From NCBI RefSeq assembly GCF_001552155.1, contig NZ_BCQQ01000065.1:1-37488 (forward strand): DNA of 37,488 nucleotides. The letters are read 5' to 3'. The notes under the pieces are model-generated. The model was given only the letters and a program-made list of their open reading frames with translations. It searched no databases and was not told the origin of the DNA. This document shows, piece after piece, positions 22,154-30,601 of this stretch (within the stretch, counting starts at the first letter, position 1; each line of letters opens with the position of its first letter). This DNA comes from Actinomadura formosensis NBRC 14204. GTDB taxonomy: Bacteria; Actinomycetota; Actinomycetes; Streptosporangiales; Streptosporangiaceae. The position numbers and the translations under genes are program-made.

Positions 22154-23417
22154 CCGACATGTTCGCCGTGCCGGGGGGACGGATGAGGAACGTGCCCGCC
22201 ACCACCACCAGGCCGGACACCGCCAGCACGAACTGTGCCGGTGCCAGGCCGAGGGGGGACGCGCCGGCCTCCGTCAGGAGGTCGGCGGCGGCGCCCGACA
22301 GCAGCGCCGCCAGCGCCAGCCCGAACCGCAGCACGGCGTGGAACGCGGTCAGCGCCAGGTTGCGCTCCACCCCGTCGAGCGCCTCCTGCAGGTAGGTGAT
22401 GCCGCCCACCAGGGCGCTCGTCGCGGCGGCGCCGAACACCACCGCCCCGGCCAACGACCAGGCGACCGACCCCACCAGGCCCATCGACGCGATCACCACG
22501 CCCTGCGCGGTCGTCCCGAGCTTGATCTGCGTCATCAGGTCGCCCGCCTTGCGGTGGACCAGCAGCAGGCCGGTGAGCGCGCCCACCCCGAACAGCGCCA
22601 CCAGCGCCCCGAACTCGACCGGGCCCGCGTCCAGGACGTTCCTCACGAACACCACGCCCAGCGAGAACAGCGCGCCCAGCCCGAGCGCCACCACCGCCAC
22701 CCCCGGCAGGACGCTCCGCACCACCGGAAGCCTCAGCGCCTTGAGGAAACCGCCCCGCGCCTCCCGCTCGGTGTGCTCCATCCGCCGCTTCTCGGCCGGA
22801 CCCGGCCCGAGATCGGGAATCGACCGGATGGCGAGGTAGGAGACGAGGTAGGTCACGGCGTCCAGCCAGAAGACGACGACGTACCGCCAGTTGCCCTCCC
22901 AGCCGGCGATGCCCGACACCCACTGCAGCAGGCCGAACGCGCCCGCGCCCACCGGGATCATCCCGTACGAGGTCGCCATCGTGATGCCGTTGGCCAGCTC
23001 CAGCGTGGCGGTGTCGTGCTCGCCCTCGTTCTCCTCGATGAGGAACGGGATCGCCGCGTCCCGGGCCGGCAGGAACACCAGCCCCACCACCTCGATGAGG
23101 AACGCCCAGAAGTACACCCACCCGAGCCACGGCACGAGCGGCAGCGCCACCGCCATGCCCGCCTGGACCAGGTTCGACCACAGCATCACGCCGCGCCGCC
23201 GCCACCGCGTCACCACCCGCGCCGCCACCGGAGCGCCCACCGCGGACGGGAACAGCCGCAGCACCAGCACGCCGCCCACCGCCGTCGTGGAGCCGCTCAG
23301 CTGCAGGACGAAGTACATCAGCGCGAGCGTGCCCATCCAGTCGCCGAACGAGGAGATCGTCTGCCCGACGATGAGCCGCCGGAAGTCCCGGCGGCTCAGC
23401 TGCTCCCTGAGTCCCAT
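22146..23417 (-). CDS. MFS transporter (12 TM, enterobactin/tetracycline-exporter-like)
   Basis: A 423-aa membrane protein from ATG 23417 (MGLREQLSRRDFRRLIVGQT). The N-terminal F-R-R-L-x-x-G-Q-x-x-S-x-F-G-D-W is typical of MFS_3/EntS-like exporters. About twelve hydrophobic helices are visible with a central charged loop (GPGPAEKRRMEHTEREARGG). The start overlaps the end of the GT4 glycosyltransferase gene by 22 nt, so it is the last gene of a minus-strand operon. It may export or flip a product of that operon, or act separately. The substrate is unknown. It ends in a tail-to-tail 8-nt overlap with the DHA2 exporter. Confidence 0.9.
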   Translation of the reverse strand: MGLREQLSRRDFRRLIVGQTISSFGDWMGTLALMYFVLQLSGSTTAVGGVLVLRLFPSAVGAPVAARVVTRWRRRGVMLWSNLVQAGMAVALPLVPWLGWVYFWAFLIEVVGLVFLPARDAAIPFLIEENEGEHDTATLELANGITMATSYGMIPVGAGAFGLLQWVSGIAGWEGNWRYVVVFWLDAVTYLVSYLAIRSIPDLGPGPAEKRRMEHTEREARGGFLKALRLPVVRSVLPGVAVVALGLGALFSLGVVFVRNVLDAGPVEFGALVALFGVGALTGLLLVHRKAGDLMTQIKLGTTAQGVVIASMGLVGSVAWSLAGAVVFGAAATSALVGGITYLQEALDGVERNLALTAFHAVLRFGLALAALLSGAAADLLTEAGASPLGLAPAQFVLAVSGLVVVAGTFLIRPPGTANMSAT

Positions 23418-24571
23418 ACGGGCTCCATCCCCGGACTCGCGTACCGCGACGGCGCATCGGGATAGGAATCGGACAGCAGGGCGGCGAGCGTCGCGGCGGC
23501 CGTGTCCCAGCTCCAGTGCTCGCAGGTCCACCGCCGCCCGGCCGCGCCCATCGCGGCGGCCCGCCCGGGGGAGGCGAGCAGCCGGTGCAGGGTGAGCGCC
23601 AGCTCGTCCGGCCGGGTCGCGTCCACCAGGACGCCCGTCCGCCCGTCGAGCAGGGACGCGGGGCTGCCGCCCGACCGCCCGACCACCACCGGCAGCCCCG
23701 CCGCGGACGCCTCCAGCACCGACAGGCCGAGGCCCTCGGTCTGCAGCCCGCGCCGGTCGTCCCGGCACGCCAGCGCGAACACGTCGGCGGCGGCGTAGTA
23801 GCGCGGCAGGTCCGCCACGGACACCGGGCCGGTGAGCGTGACCGTCCCGGGGCCGTAGCTGTCCGCCAGCTCGGTCAGCCGGTGCCGCATCGGGCCGTCC
23901 CCGACGATCACCAGCCGCGCGTCCGGGCGCCGCCGCACCACGTCCGCCCACGCGCGCAGCAGCATGTCATGTCCCTTGCGGCGGACGAGCCGGGCCACGC
24001 TGAGCACCACCGGCCCACCGCCGAGCCCGTGCCGCCGCCGCACCGCCGACCCGTCCAGACCCGGCCGGAACCGCACCGTGTCCACCGCCCCCGCCAGCCG
24101 CACCAGCCGCGTCCGGTCCCCGACGGCGCCCGCCAGCTCCGGCAGCGTCGCCTCGGACAGATGGGTGAGCGTGTCGAACGACCGGGCCGCCGCCCGCAGC
24201 GCCGCCCGCGTCGGCGGCGCCCGGAACCAGCCCAGCTCCTGCCCGTGCGCCGACCCGACCAGCCGCCGCACCCCCGCCGCCCGCACCAGCGGCGCGTACA
24301 TCCCGAACGGCGCCGCCGCCGTGATCCACCCCGCCTCGACCCCGTACCGCGCGACGATCCGCCGCAGCCCGCGGAACAGCAGATACCCGTGCCGCCGCAC
24401 CACCGGGAAACCCAGCCCGGCGTCGAACTCCGCGGCCCCCGGCCCGGCCGGCGCCACCACGACCATCCGCTCCGCGGGCAGCCGCCGCACCAGCTCCCAG
24501 GTGAACGTCTGCACACCCCCGGCCTCCGGCGGAAAGTGCCCGGTCAGCACCAGGGTCCGCGGTATCTCCAT
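23396..24571 (-). CDS. GT4-family glycosyltransferase (PimB-like)
   Basis: A 391-aa GT-B enzyme from ATG 24571 (MEIPRTLVLTGHFPPEAGGV). The N-terminal acceptor domain has FPPEAGGVQTFTWELVRRLP. The C-terminal donor domain has VLSVARLVRRKGHDMLLRAW, then RLVIVGDGPMRHRLTELA, and the E-x7-E region TEGLGLSVLEASAAGLPVVV with GRSGGSPASLLDGRTG. The layout is close to PimB', which adds mannose to phosphatidylinositol mannoside using GDP-mannose, but many GT4 enzymes look alike. It acts at the cytosolic membrane face and lacks transmembrane helices. It lies 67 nt downstream of the transglycosylase-like gene and overlaps the following MFS gene, suggesting an envelope-related operon. Confidence 0.85.
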   Translation of the reverse strand: MEIPRTLVLTGHFPPEAGGVQTFTWELVRRLPAERMVVVAPAGPGAAEFDAGLGFPVVRRHGYLLFRGLRRIVARYGVEAGWITAAAPFGMYAPLVRAAGVRRLVGSAHGQELGWFRAPPTRAALRAAARSFDTLTHLSEATLPELAGAVGDRTRLVRLAGAVDTVRFRPGLDGSAVRRRHGLGGGPVVLSVARLVRRKGHDMLLRAWADVVRRRPDARLVIVGDGPMRHRLTELADSYGPGTVTLTGPVSVADLPRYYAAADVFALACRDDRRGLQTEGLGLSVLEASAAGLPVVVGRSGGSPASLLDGRTGVLVDATRPDELALTLHRLLASPGRAAAMGAAGRRWTCEHWSWDTAAATLAALLSDSYPDAPSRYASPGMEPVWDSGSS

Positions 24572-24638
24572 GCGGTGACGACTTCCCGTGAGGACGTGAG
24601 CCAATCCTGCTGCGGGTCCCGTCAAGGCCCCTCGGTGC

Positions 24639-25595
24639 TCAGTGGACGATGACGGCGTCGGGCGGGGCCGCCTTGTCCTGCGTCCAGCCGTCGTGGCCCG
24701 CGTCGGCCTGCCAGTGCTTTCCGGCGTACCGGACCTCGGTCAGCCCGTACGCCTGCGCGTGCGTCACCGCCCACGCCGCGACGGCCCAGCCCGCCCGCGG
24801 GTTCGTGACCTTTACCGCGTTCCAGGATTCGGGACGGGACGGGGCGCCCTGGGTGAGGGGGCTCGGGCCGCCGACCTTGAGGCGGCTGCCGAACGCGCGG
24901 CGCATCTCCCGGATCGCCTCCGGGCGGCGGGACGCGGTCTTCTTGCCCGGCGGGTACCAGCAGCGCGCCGTGGCCGGCTCCCGTCCGGTGAACGCCGCCG
25001 CGAGGAGCTTGCCGTCCCGCTCGTGCTGGGCGTAGGCGCTGCCGTCCGCGCTGCGCTGCACCCGCTGCGCCGCGTCGTGCAGGTCACGGTCCAGATAGTC
25101 CTTCACCTTGACGAGGGCGTCGAAGAACTTGCTGGTCGACTGGACGGGGTCGCGGAGCTTGTCGGGGGAGCCCCAGCCCTGCGACGGGCGCTGCTGGAAC
25201 ATGCCCACCGAGTCGCGGTCGCCCCCGGCCAGATTGTGGATGTGCGACTCCTGGATCGCGGTCGCGTACGCGATCACCGCGGCGCGCTCGGGCAGCTGCT
25301 TGCGGAACGCGACCGCGGCGATGGTGGCGGCGTTGGCGCCCTGCTCCAGGTCGAGCGGCATCGTCCCCTGGCTCGTGCGCACCTCGCAGCCGGATCCGTG
25401 CAGATACGGCCGGACCCGGTCGAACAGCACGAACCCGCCGACGGCCAGCAGCATCACGCCGACGGCCAGGCCCACCGCCCAGCGCAGGCCGCGGCGGCTC
25501 CCCCCGCCGTCCGCCCCCTCCTCGGGGCGCTCCTTCAACCTCGCCCAAACAGCCACGCGAAGAAGGTACCGGGGAATGGCCCCCAGTAAGCTCAT
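24639..25595 (-). CDS. Membrane-anchored lytic-transglycosylase-like protein
   Basis: A 318-aa protein with one transmembrane helix at residues about 39-60 (AVGLAVGVMLLAVGGFVLFD) and an extracellular domain. AYATAIQESHIHNL, GDRDSVGMFQQRPSQGWG and LRDPVQSTSKFFDALVK recall the E-S and G-x-F-Q-Q motifs of lysozyme-like transglycosylases; the Glu in Q-E-S would be catalytic. The C-terminus (residues about 250-318) carries a small domain that includes GWAVAAWAVTHAQAYGLTEV. Databases often label relatives as heavy-metal transporters without evidence. The role is probably peptidoglycan cleavage during growth. The ATG at 25595 is only 5 nt from the divergent dapD start, so a downstream GTG at residue 14 is possible. 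Confidence 0.75.
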   Translation of the reverse strand: MSLLGAIPRYLLRVAVWARLKERPEEGADGGGSRRGLRWAVGLAVGVMLLAVGGFVLFDRVRPYLHGSGCEVRTSQGTMPLDLEQGANAATIAAVAFRKQLPERAAVIAYATAIQESHIHNLAGGDRDSVGMFQQRPSQGWGSPDKLRDPVQSTSKFFDALVKVKDYLDRDLHDAAQRVQRSADGSAYAQHERDGKLLAAAFTGREPATARCWYPPGKKTASRRPEAIREMRRAFGSRLKVGGPSPLTQGAPSRPESWNAVKVTNPRAGWAVAAWAVTHAQAYGLTEVRYAGKHWQADAGHDGWTQDKAAPPDAVIVH

Positions 25596-25600
25596 GAGGC

Positions 25601-26437
25601 ATGACCGAAACGTTCAGCAGCCCGATCTCCGGCGGCATCGACGAGCTGTGGGAGCGGCGCGCCGACCTCACCCCGGACGACGCCGACGCGCGCGCCGCCA
25701 TCGTGGCCGCCGTCGACCAGATCGACACGGGCGAGGCCCGCGTCGCCCGCATCGACCCCGCGACCGACGACGTCGTCGTCGACGAGCGCGCCAAGCGGGC
25801 GATCCTGCTGAGCTTCAAGGTTCTCGGCATGGCCCGCGCCCAGGTCGGCGACTTCCGGTACCACGACCGCATCCCGCTGAAGAGCCGGCTGGACGGCGTC
25901 CGCGTCGTCCCCGGCGCCATCGCCCGCTGGGGCGCCTACCTCGCGCCCGGTGTCGTGCTGATGCCGTCCTTCACCAACATCGGCGCCTACGTCGACTCCG
26001 GCACGATGGTCGACACGTGGGCCACCGTGGGCTCCTGCGCGCAGATCGGCAAGAACGTCCACCTGTCCGGCGGCGTCGGCATCGGCGGGGTGCTGGAGCC
26101 CCCGAACGCCAAGCCCGTCGTCATCGAGGACGAGGCCATGATCGGCAGCCGCTCGATGATCGTCGAGGGCGCCCGCGTCGGCCGCGGCGCCGTCGTCGGC
26201 TCCGGCACGAACCTGTCCGCGTCCATGCCCGTCATCGACGTCGAGACCGGCGAGGAGATCAGCCGCGGCCGCATCCCCGACTGGTGCGTCGCCGTCGGCG
26301 GCACCCGCTACAAGGAGTTCAAGGGCGGCACCTTCGGCCTCCCGGCCGTGCTGATCCTCAAGCGCCTGGAGGAGGGCCGGCGCCACGACAAGGCGTCCCT
26401 GAACGACATCCTCCGCGACCACGGCATCAACACCTGA
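25601..26437 (+). CDS. dapD: Tetrahydrodipicolinate N-succinyltransferase, E. coli-type
   Basis: A 278-aa enzyme of the lysine/meso-diaminopimelate pathway, transferring succinyl from succinyl-CoA to tetrahydrodipicolinate in the cytosol. The left-handed beta-helix repeats are clear: RVVPGAIARWGAYLAPGVVL, SFTNIGAYVDSGTMVDTWAT, VGSCAQIGKNVHLSGGVGIG and GVLEPPNAKPVVIEDEAMIG. The last is the E. coli-type sequence, not the mycobacterial type. The C-terminus has KRLEEGRRHDKASLNDILRD. No good ribosome binding site precedes ATG 25601, and the start lies 5 nt from the divergent transglycosylase-like gene, so a leaderless transcript is likely. It pairs functionally with dapE at 27202. Confidence 0.95.
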   Translation: MTETFSSPISGGIDELWERRADLTPDDADARAAIVAAVDQIDTGEARVARIDPATDDVVVDERAKRAILLSFKVLGMARAQVGDFRYHDRIPLKSRLDGVRVVPGAIARWGAYLAPGVVLMPSFTNIGAYVDSGTMVDTWATVGSCAQIGKNVHLSGGVGIGGVLEPPNAKPVVIEDEAMIGSRSMIVEGARVGRGAVVGSGTNLSASMPVIDVETGEEISRGRIPDWCVAVGGTRYKEFKGGTFGLPAVLILKRLEEGRRHDKASLNDILRDHGINT

Positions 26438-26452
26438 CGGAGTGCCCCCCGG

Positions 26453-26480
26453 CGGCGTGCCCCCTGCCCGGGGCGCGCCG
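26453..26480. terminator. Bidirectional terminator between dapD and the PPTase gene
   Basis: CGGCGTGCCCC (26453-26463) pairs with GGGGCGCGCCG (26470-26480): an 11-bp stem with one G-T pair and a 6-nt loop. It lies between the convergent stop codons at 26437 and 26492 and can serve both. Confidence 0.65.
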
Positions 26481-26491
26481 TGCGGCAGGCG

Positions 26492-27172
26492 TCAGGGGGG
26501 CGGGATCTCGGTGATCTTGAGGGGACGGGCGGTGAGGACGGCGGCGGAGGCGGCGTAGCCGGGGCCCGGAGTCAGGTCGGCCAGCCGGACGTCGGGGACG
26601 GCGGCCTCGCCGTCCCAGGCGAGAACCTCGGCGGGAGCGTCGGGGGCGGAGACGTGGATGTCGGTCATGGGCGCGGCCAGGCCGTGGCCCGTCGCCTTCA
26701 GGAGGGCCTCCTTGCGGCTCCAGTAGGCGTGGAAGCCGCGTTGCCGGTCGGTCATGGCGGCGAGGGCCTCCCGCTCGCGGGCGGTGAGGACCATCTCGGC
26801 GAGCCGGTCGATGTCGCGGTCGCTCTCCCGCTCCACATCCACCCCGACCTCGGCGCCCTCGGCGAGGACGAGCACGACGCGGTCCCCGGAGTGGGAGAGG
26901 GAGAAGTTCAGTTCGCTGCCGGGGAGGCGGGGCTTGCCGTGCTCACCGCCGCAGTGCGGGCAGCCGGTGGTGAAGCGGATCGCCTCCGGGGCCAGCCCGG
27001 TCGCCTCGGCGAGGACGGTGCGGGCGAGGAAACGGCCGGTGACGAAGCGGGCCTTGTCCTCGGGACGCAGGAAACGGTCGTAGCGGTCGCGTTCCCGGTC
27101 GTCGAGCAGGGCGTGCATCGGGGGCTCGTCCACCGGGACCGCCCAGCGGACGGCGCACTCAAGCATCTCCAC
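26492..27172 (-). CDS. 4'-phosphopantetheinyl transferase, Sfp type
   Basis: A 226-aa enzyme that moves phosphopantetheine from coenzyme A to acyl- or peptidyl-carrier proteins, activating polyketide, fatty-acid or nonribosomal peptide synthases. It has the Sfp signatures in order: GKPRLPGSELNFSLSHSGD (residues 79-97), EVGVDVE with metal-binding Asp112 and Glu114, and WSRKEALLKATGHGL (151-165) with Glu155. CPHCGGEHGKP before the first motif is typical of actinomycete members. The start may be ATG 27172 or the Met two codons later. It is antiparallel to dapD and dapE and lies between them, so the gene probably entered an older dap cluster. It diverges from dapE with 29 nt between starts. Confidence 0.93.
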   Translation of the reverse strand: MEMLECAVRWAVPVDEPPMHALLDDRERDRYDRFLRPEDKARFVTGRFLARTVLAEATGLAPEAIRFTTGCPHCGGEHGKPRLPGSELNFSLSHSGDRVVLVLAEGAEVGVDVERESDRDIDRLAEMVLTAREREALAAMTDRQRGFHAYWSRKEALLKATGHGLAAPMTDIHVSAPDAPAEVLAWDGEAAVPDVRLADLTPGPGYAASAAVLTARPLKITEIPPP

Positions 27173-27201
27173 GACTGCGATGATAGATAGCCTTGCTGCC
27201 C

Positions 27202-28278
27202 ATGCGGCTTGATCTCTTCTCAGATGTGGCGGAGCTGACGGCGGCGATCGTCGACATCGAGTCGGTGAGCGGCGCGGAACGGGTCCTCGCGGACGCCGTG
27301 GAGGAGGCGCTGCGGGCCCTTCCGCACCTGGTGGTCGAGCGCGCGGGCGACAACGTGGTCGCGCGCACCGAGCTGGGGCGCGGCGAGCGGGTCGTGCTCG
27401 CCGGGCATCTCGACACCGTGCCGCTGAACGGCAACCTTCCGTCGCGGGTGGAGGGCGACCGGCTCTACGGGTGCGGCACCACGGACATGAAGAGCGGCGT
27501 CGCCGTCGCGCTGCGGCTCGCCGCCACCGTCACCGAGCCGACCCGTGACGTCACCTATGTCTTCTATGAGTGTGAGGAGATCGAGGCGGAGCGCAACGGG
27601 CTGCGGAAGCTGGCGGCGACGCGTCCCGAACTGCTCGCCGGGGATTTCGCCGTGCTGATGGAGCCGACGGGCGCGCTGATCGAGGGCGGCTGCCAGGGCA
27701 CGATGCGCGTCGAGGTCACCGCGAAGGGGGAGCGGGCGCACAGCGCCCGCGCCTGGACGGGGTCGAACGCGATCCACTCGGCCGGGCGGATTCTCGACGT
27801 GCTGCGCGCGTACGAGCCGGCGCGTCCGGTTGTGGACGGCCTCGAATACCACGAGGGCCTGAACGCCGTGTTCATCTCGGGCGGCGTCGCAGGGAACGTC
27901 ATCCCGGACGAATGCGTCGTCACCGTGAACTACCGGTTCGCGCCCGACAAGTCGCCGGCCGACGCGGAAGCGTATCTTCGGCGAATCTTCGCCGGCTTCG
28001 AGGTGACGGTCACCGATGCCGCGTCCGCCGCGCGGCCTGGGCTGACGCATCCGGCCGCCGCCGCGTTCGTCGCGTCCAGCGGGGCCGGCGTCCGCGCCAA
28101 ACTCGGCTGGACGGACGTCGCCCGCTTCGCCGAACTCGGCGTCCCGGCCGTCAACTACGGGCCCGGCGAACCCACCCTCGCCCACACCAGGGACGAGTAC
28201 GTCGAGATCCCGCTGATCGCCGAGTGCGAGCGACGTATGCGCATGTGGCTGGCCGCTCCTACTACCGTGGCCCCATGA
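27202..28278 (+). CDS. dapE: Succinyl-diaminopimelate desuccinylase
   Basis: A 358-aa zinc peptidase of the M20 family that hydrolyses N-succinyl-LL-diaminopimelate, two steps after DapD in lysine and peptidoglycan precursor synthesis. Metal ligands and the catalytic acid are in place: VLAGHLDTVP (His69, Asp71), CGTTDMKSG (bridging Asp95), YECEEIEAERNG (Glu125 and Glu126) and a late LAHTRDEY (His328). The dimerisation lid is the middle part. ATG 27202 is chosen; TTG 27193 is also in frame. There is no Shine-Dalgarno sequence and only 29 nt to the divergent PPTase start, so translation may be leaderless. The stop overlaps the next gene's ATG by 4 nt. Confidence 0.94.
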   Translation: MRLDLFSDVAELTAAIVDIESVSGAERVLADAVEEALRALPHLVVERAGDNVVARTELGRGERVVLAGHLDTVPLNGNLPSRVEGDRLYGCGTTDMKSGVAVALRLAATVTEPTRDVTYVFYECEEIEAERNGLRKLAATRPELLAGDFAVLMEPTGALIEGGCQGTMRVEVTAKGERAHSARAWTGSNAIHSAGRILDVLRAYEPARPVVDGLEYHEGLNAVFISGGVAGNVIPDECVVTVNYRFAPDKSPADAEAYLRRIFAGFEVTVTDAASAARPGLTHPAAAAFVASSGAGVRAKLGWTDVARFAELGVPAVNYGPGEPTLAHTRDEYVEIPLIAECERRMRMWLAAPTTVAP

Positions 28279-29078
28279 CTTTGGATGCGAATTCCCCGGC
28301 GCGGCGTCAAGGACCGGCCATGCTGCGGGGACGGGCCGTCCCGCAGACCACCACCGACCAGCGGCTGCTGGACACCCGCGGCCCGGTCGACTGGGTGCAC
28401 GCCGACCCCTGGCGCGTCCTGCGGATCCAGGCGGAGTTCGTCGAGGGCTTCGGCCTGCTGTCCGAGCTGCCGAAGGCGGTCAGCGTCTTCGGCAGCGCCC
28501 GCACCAAGCCGGACTCGCCGGACTACAAGCTCGCCGTCGAGATCGGTGCCCGGCTGCACGAGGCCGGCTACGCCGTCATCACCGGCGGCGGCCCCGGGAT
28601 CATGGAGGCGGCCAACAAGGGCTGCGACGAGAGCGGCGGCCTGTCCGTCGGGCTCGGCATCGAGCTGCCGTTCGAGCAGCGGCTCAACGACCACCTCGAC
28701 ATCGGGCTGGAATTTCGCTACTTCTTCGTCCGCAAGACGATGTTCATCAAGTACTCGCAGGCGTTCGTGGTGCTGCCGGGCGGTTTCGGGACGCTGGACG
28801 AGCTGTTCGAGGCGATCACCCTCGTGCAGACCAAGAAGATCACCCGGTTCCCGATCGTGCTCGTCGGGACGGACTTCTGGGGCGGCCTGATCGACTGGGT
28901 CCGTTCGACCATGCTGCCCTCCGGGAAGGTCTCCCCGTTCGACCTCGACCTGATCCACCTCACCGACGACCCGGCCGAGGTCGTGGAGGTCGTGGTCGAG
29001 GCGCACATCGCGGCCGAGCGGCGGCTCCGGGAGGAGCAGGCCGCCGTCGATGCCGCCGCGGAGGGCGCCGGCGAGTGA
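28275..29078 (+). CDS. LOG-family protein (TIGR00730-like Rossmann fold)
   Basis: A 267-aa protein whose ATG overlaps the dapE stop (ATGA). It has the family motifs: SVFGSAR (70-76), the phosphate-binding GGGPGIMEAANKG (104-116), RYFFVRKTMFIKYSQAFVVL, and the catalytic PGGFGTLDE (168-176). LOG enzymes hydrolyse cytokinin riboside 5'-monophosphates or, in bacteria, nucleotide monophosphates. It is cytosolic. The dapE-LOG order is also seen in mycobacteria (Rv1202-Rv1205 region), suggesting an old, conserved neighbourhood. The C-terminus ends in a short acidic Ala-rich helix. Confidence 0.92.
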   Translation: MTLDANSPARRQGPAMLRGRAVPQTTTDQRLLDTRGPVDWVHADPWRVLRIQAEFVEGFGLLSELPKAVSVFGSARTKPDSPDYKLAVEIGARLHEAGYAVITGGGPGIMEAANKGCDESGGLSVGLGIELPFEQRLNDHLDIGLEFRYFFVRKTMFIKYSQAFVVLPGGFGTLDELFEAITLVQTKKITRFPIVLVGTDFWGGLIDWVRSTMLPSGKVSPFDLDLIHLTDDPAEVVEVVVEAHIAAERRLREEQAAVDAAAEGAGE

Positions 29079-29102
29079 TGCCTCCCCCGATGCGACCGGA
29101 AG

Positions 29103-29131
29103 GCCCCGGTGCCCTCCTTTGGACCCGGGGC
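29103..29131. terminator. Weak hairpin between convergent genes
   Basis: GCCCCGG (29103-29109) pairs with CCGGGGC (29125-29131) around a 15-nt loop, between the LOG gene stop and the convergent gene ending at 29156. It is only 7 bp, so the terminator call is tentative. Confidence 0.4.
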
Positions 29132-29155
29132 TGAACACCCTCCAGGTTGGTCGTT

Positions 29156-29914
29156 CTATCGACGCGGGGACGGGTTACGGCCGCGCAGAGAGGCGTGGGC
29201 CGGGGGCCAGGCCGGCCGCCTGTCGACGTGCCGGACGTGAGACGCGGGTCGTGAACGGATGGTGACGGTGTTCAGGTCGATGTGCGGGAGTGCGGTGGAC
29301 ATGACGGCGGCCGGCAGCATGATCGTGGCGGCCGGTGCCGCGGCGGCGGAGAGCCCGGCCGTGCCCTTGACCACGAGGTTGCCGGGGAAGAGCGCGCACA
29401 GGCTCAGCAGGGGGATGGCGGACAGTTCCAGGAAGCCGGCCGGGCGGTGCTTCTTGGCGTTCTCCCGGAGCATCCGCGCCGCGCGTGACACCTGGCCGCG
29501 GCGCAGATCCCGGTTGAGCACGATGATGGTGCGGCCGCTCTGCTCACGCAGGTAGCCGAGGAGGCGGCCCGGCATCCGGGCCCGCGCGAACGGGCCGATC
29601 CGGCCGCGCGGCGCGGCCGCGGTCTGCAGGTGGCGCCACACCTCCCCGGCCCCCGCGTCCTCCACGTCGGCCGCCGCGGTGGCGTCCTCGCTCTCCTTTC
29701 CGCATTCGTTTCCGCTGATGAGAATAAGGGTGGGGTTCTCGGGGATGAGCGATACCGTGAGACACTGCCAGCCCCGAACCGACCGGAACGCGCGTTCCAG
29801 GTCGAGGGGCGGGTTCCACTGCTGTGTCACCGCGAGTTGGGTGCGCAGTTTCGCGTTCTCCCGGGTCAGACGGTCGATGGTCTCTTTGAGGCGCTGTACA
29901 TCAGGAAAATCCAT
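29156..29914 (-). CDS. Hypothetical protein with N-terminal coiled coil and C-terminal hydrophobic region
   Basis: A 252-aa protein from ATG 29914, with GGGAGA 4-8 nt upstream. Residues about 6-28 form a leucine-zipper-like helix (VQRLKETIDRLTRENAKLRT). A mixed region follows with LTVSLIPENPTLILISGN and a helix-rich stretch RMPGRLLGYLREQSGRTIIV. Residues about 160-215 are hydrophobic (IPLLSLCALFPGNLVVKG, then an Ala-rich segment) and could be one or two membrane spans. The tail is Arg/Pro-rich. I do not recognise the family. It lies downstream of the XRE gene on the same strand, with 102 nt between that contain a GACGAC-GTCGTC inverted repeat (30010-30028), so the two are probably functionally linked. 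Confidence 0.55.
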   Translation of the reverse strand: MDFPDVQRLKETIDRLTRENAKLRTQLAVTQQWNPPLDLERAFRSVRGWQCLTVSLIPENPTLILISGNECGKESEDATAAADVEDAGAGEVWRHLQTAAAPRGRIGPFARARMPGRLLGYLREQSGRTIIVLNRDLRRGQVSRAARMLRENAKKHRPAGFLELSAIPLLSLCALFPGNLVVKGTAGLSAAAAPAATIMLPAAVMSTALPHIDLNTVTIRSRPASHVRHVDRRPAWPPAHASLRGRNPSPRR

Positions 29915-30016
29915 GACGTCTCCCGATCGCGTCCGTCGCGTCGTCCGCGCCCCCGGCAGCACGATGCTCAGGCAGGAACTGGGGTGCAAAGTCGCTTGCT
30001 ACCCAGTTTGACGACG

Positions 30017-30514
30017 CTATATGTCGTCTGCCCGCTGCTGGCGATCTTGCTGATTTTCGAGAGACCTGGGAACCGGCCGCATGCGTTTGAGCAGCACACC
30101 TGTGACGGCCGCCCATTTATCCTCATCATCGGCGAGGGATTTCGGCGCGTCCCAAATAAAGCGTAGGAACGGGTCGCCGGCCACCTCGTCGGGATAGCCG
30201 CCCTCCTGGGCGGGTTCGGCCGCCGGGGCGGCGGGGGAGGCGGTGTCCACGGGGACGGGGTCGTCGCCTTCGAGAATTGCGCGGAAGCTGCCGCGGCGCC
30301 AGCCGAGCCGATCCTCCAGCGGGATGATGACGCGGTCGGTGTAGTCCCTGCCGCGGCCGGTCTCGATCTTGTTCACCACGGACAGCGAGGGGCCGCCCTC
30401 GGCGGCCAGGCTCGCCTGCGAGCCGAAGCCGAGTTCGATCCGGCGCTGCCGGACCATCTGCCCGAGCCTGCGCCATGCCGCAGGCGGGTACTCGGGCTCG
30501 TCGAGATCATTCAA
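30017..30514 (-). CDS. XRE-family helix-turn-helix regulator
   Basis: A 165-aa protein started at TTG 30514, 10 nt after AAGGAG; there is no ATG in a plausible position. Residues about 10-75 are the DNA-binding domain: WRRLGQMVRQRRIELGFGSQ, then ASLAAEGGPSLSVVNKIETG with R-G-R-D-Y-T-D-R following. The middle is Ala/Pro-rich. A conserved-looking C-terminal patch reads DPFLRFIWDAPKSLADDEDK. The combination resembles regulators of small actinomycete mobile elements (KorSA- or Pra-like roles are possible). It is divergent from the excisionase-like gene at 30723, with a 208-nt gap carrying symmetric ACGCGTTTT sites. It probably represses its own and the divergent promoter. Confidence 0.8.
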   Translation of the reverse strand: MNDLDEPEYPPAAWRRLGQMVRQRRIELGFGSQASLAAEGGPSLSVVNKIETGRGRDYTDRVIIPLEDRLGWRRGSFRAILEGDDPVPVDTASPAAPAAEPAQEGGYPDEVAGDPFLRFIWDAPKSLADDEDKWAAVTGVLLKRMRPVPRSLENQQDRQQRADDI

Positions 30515-30601
30515 CGTGATCAGGCTCCTTCTGTGTCGCGGGGTGACGGCCTGACACGGTGCGTAAGTGTAGCGGAACAAAACGGACTTTGAGGAGTCGT
30601 A

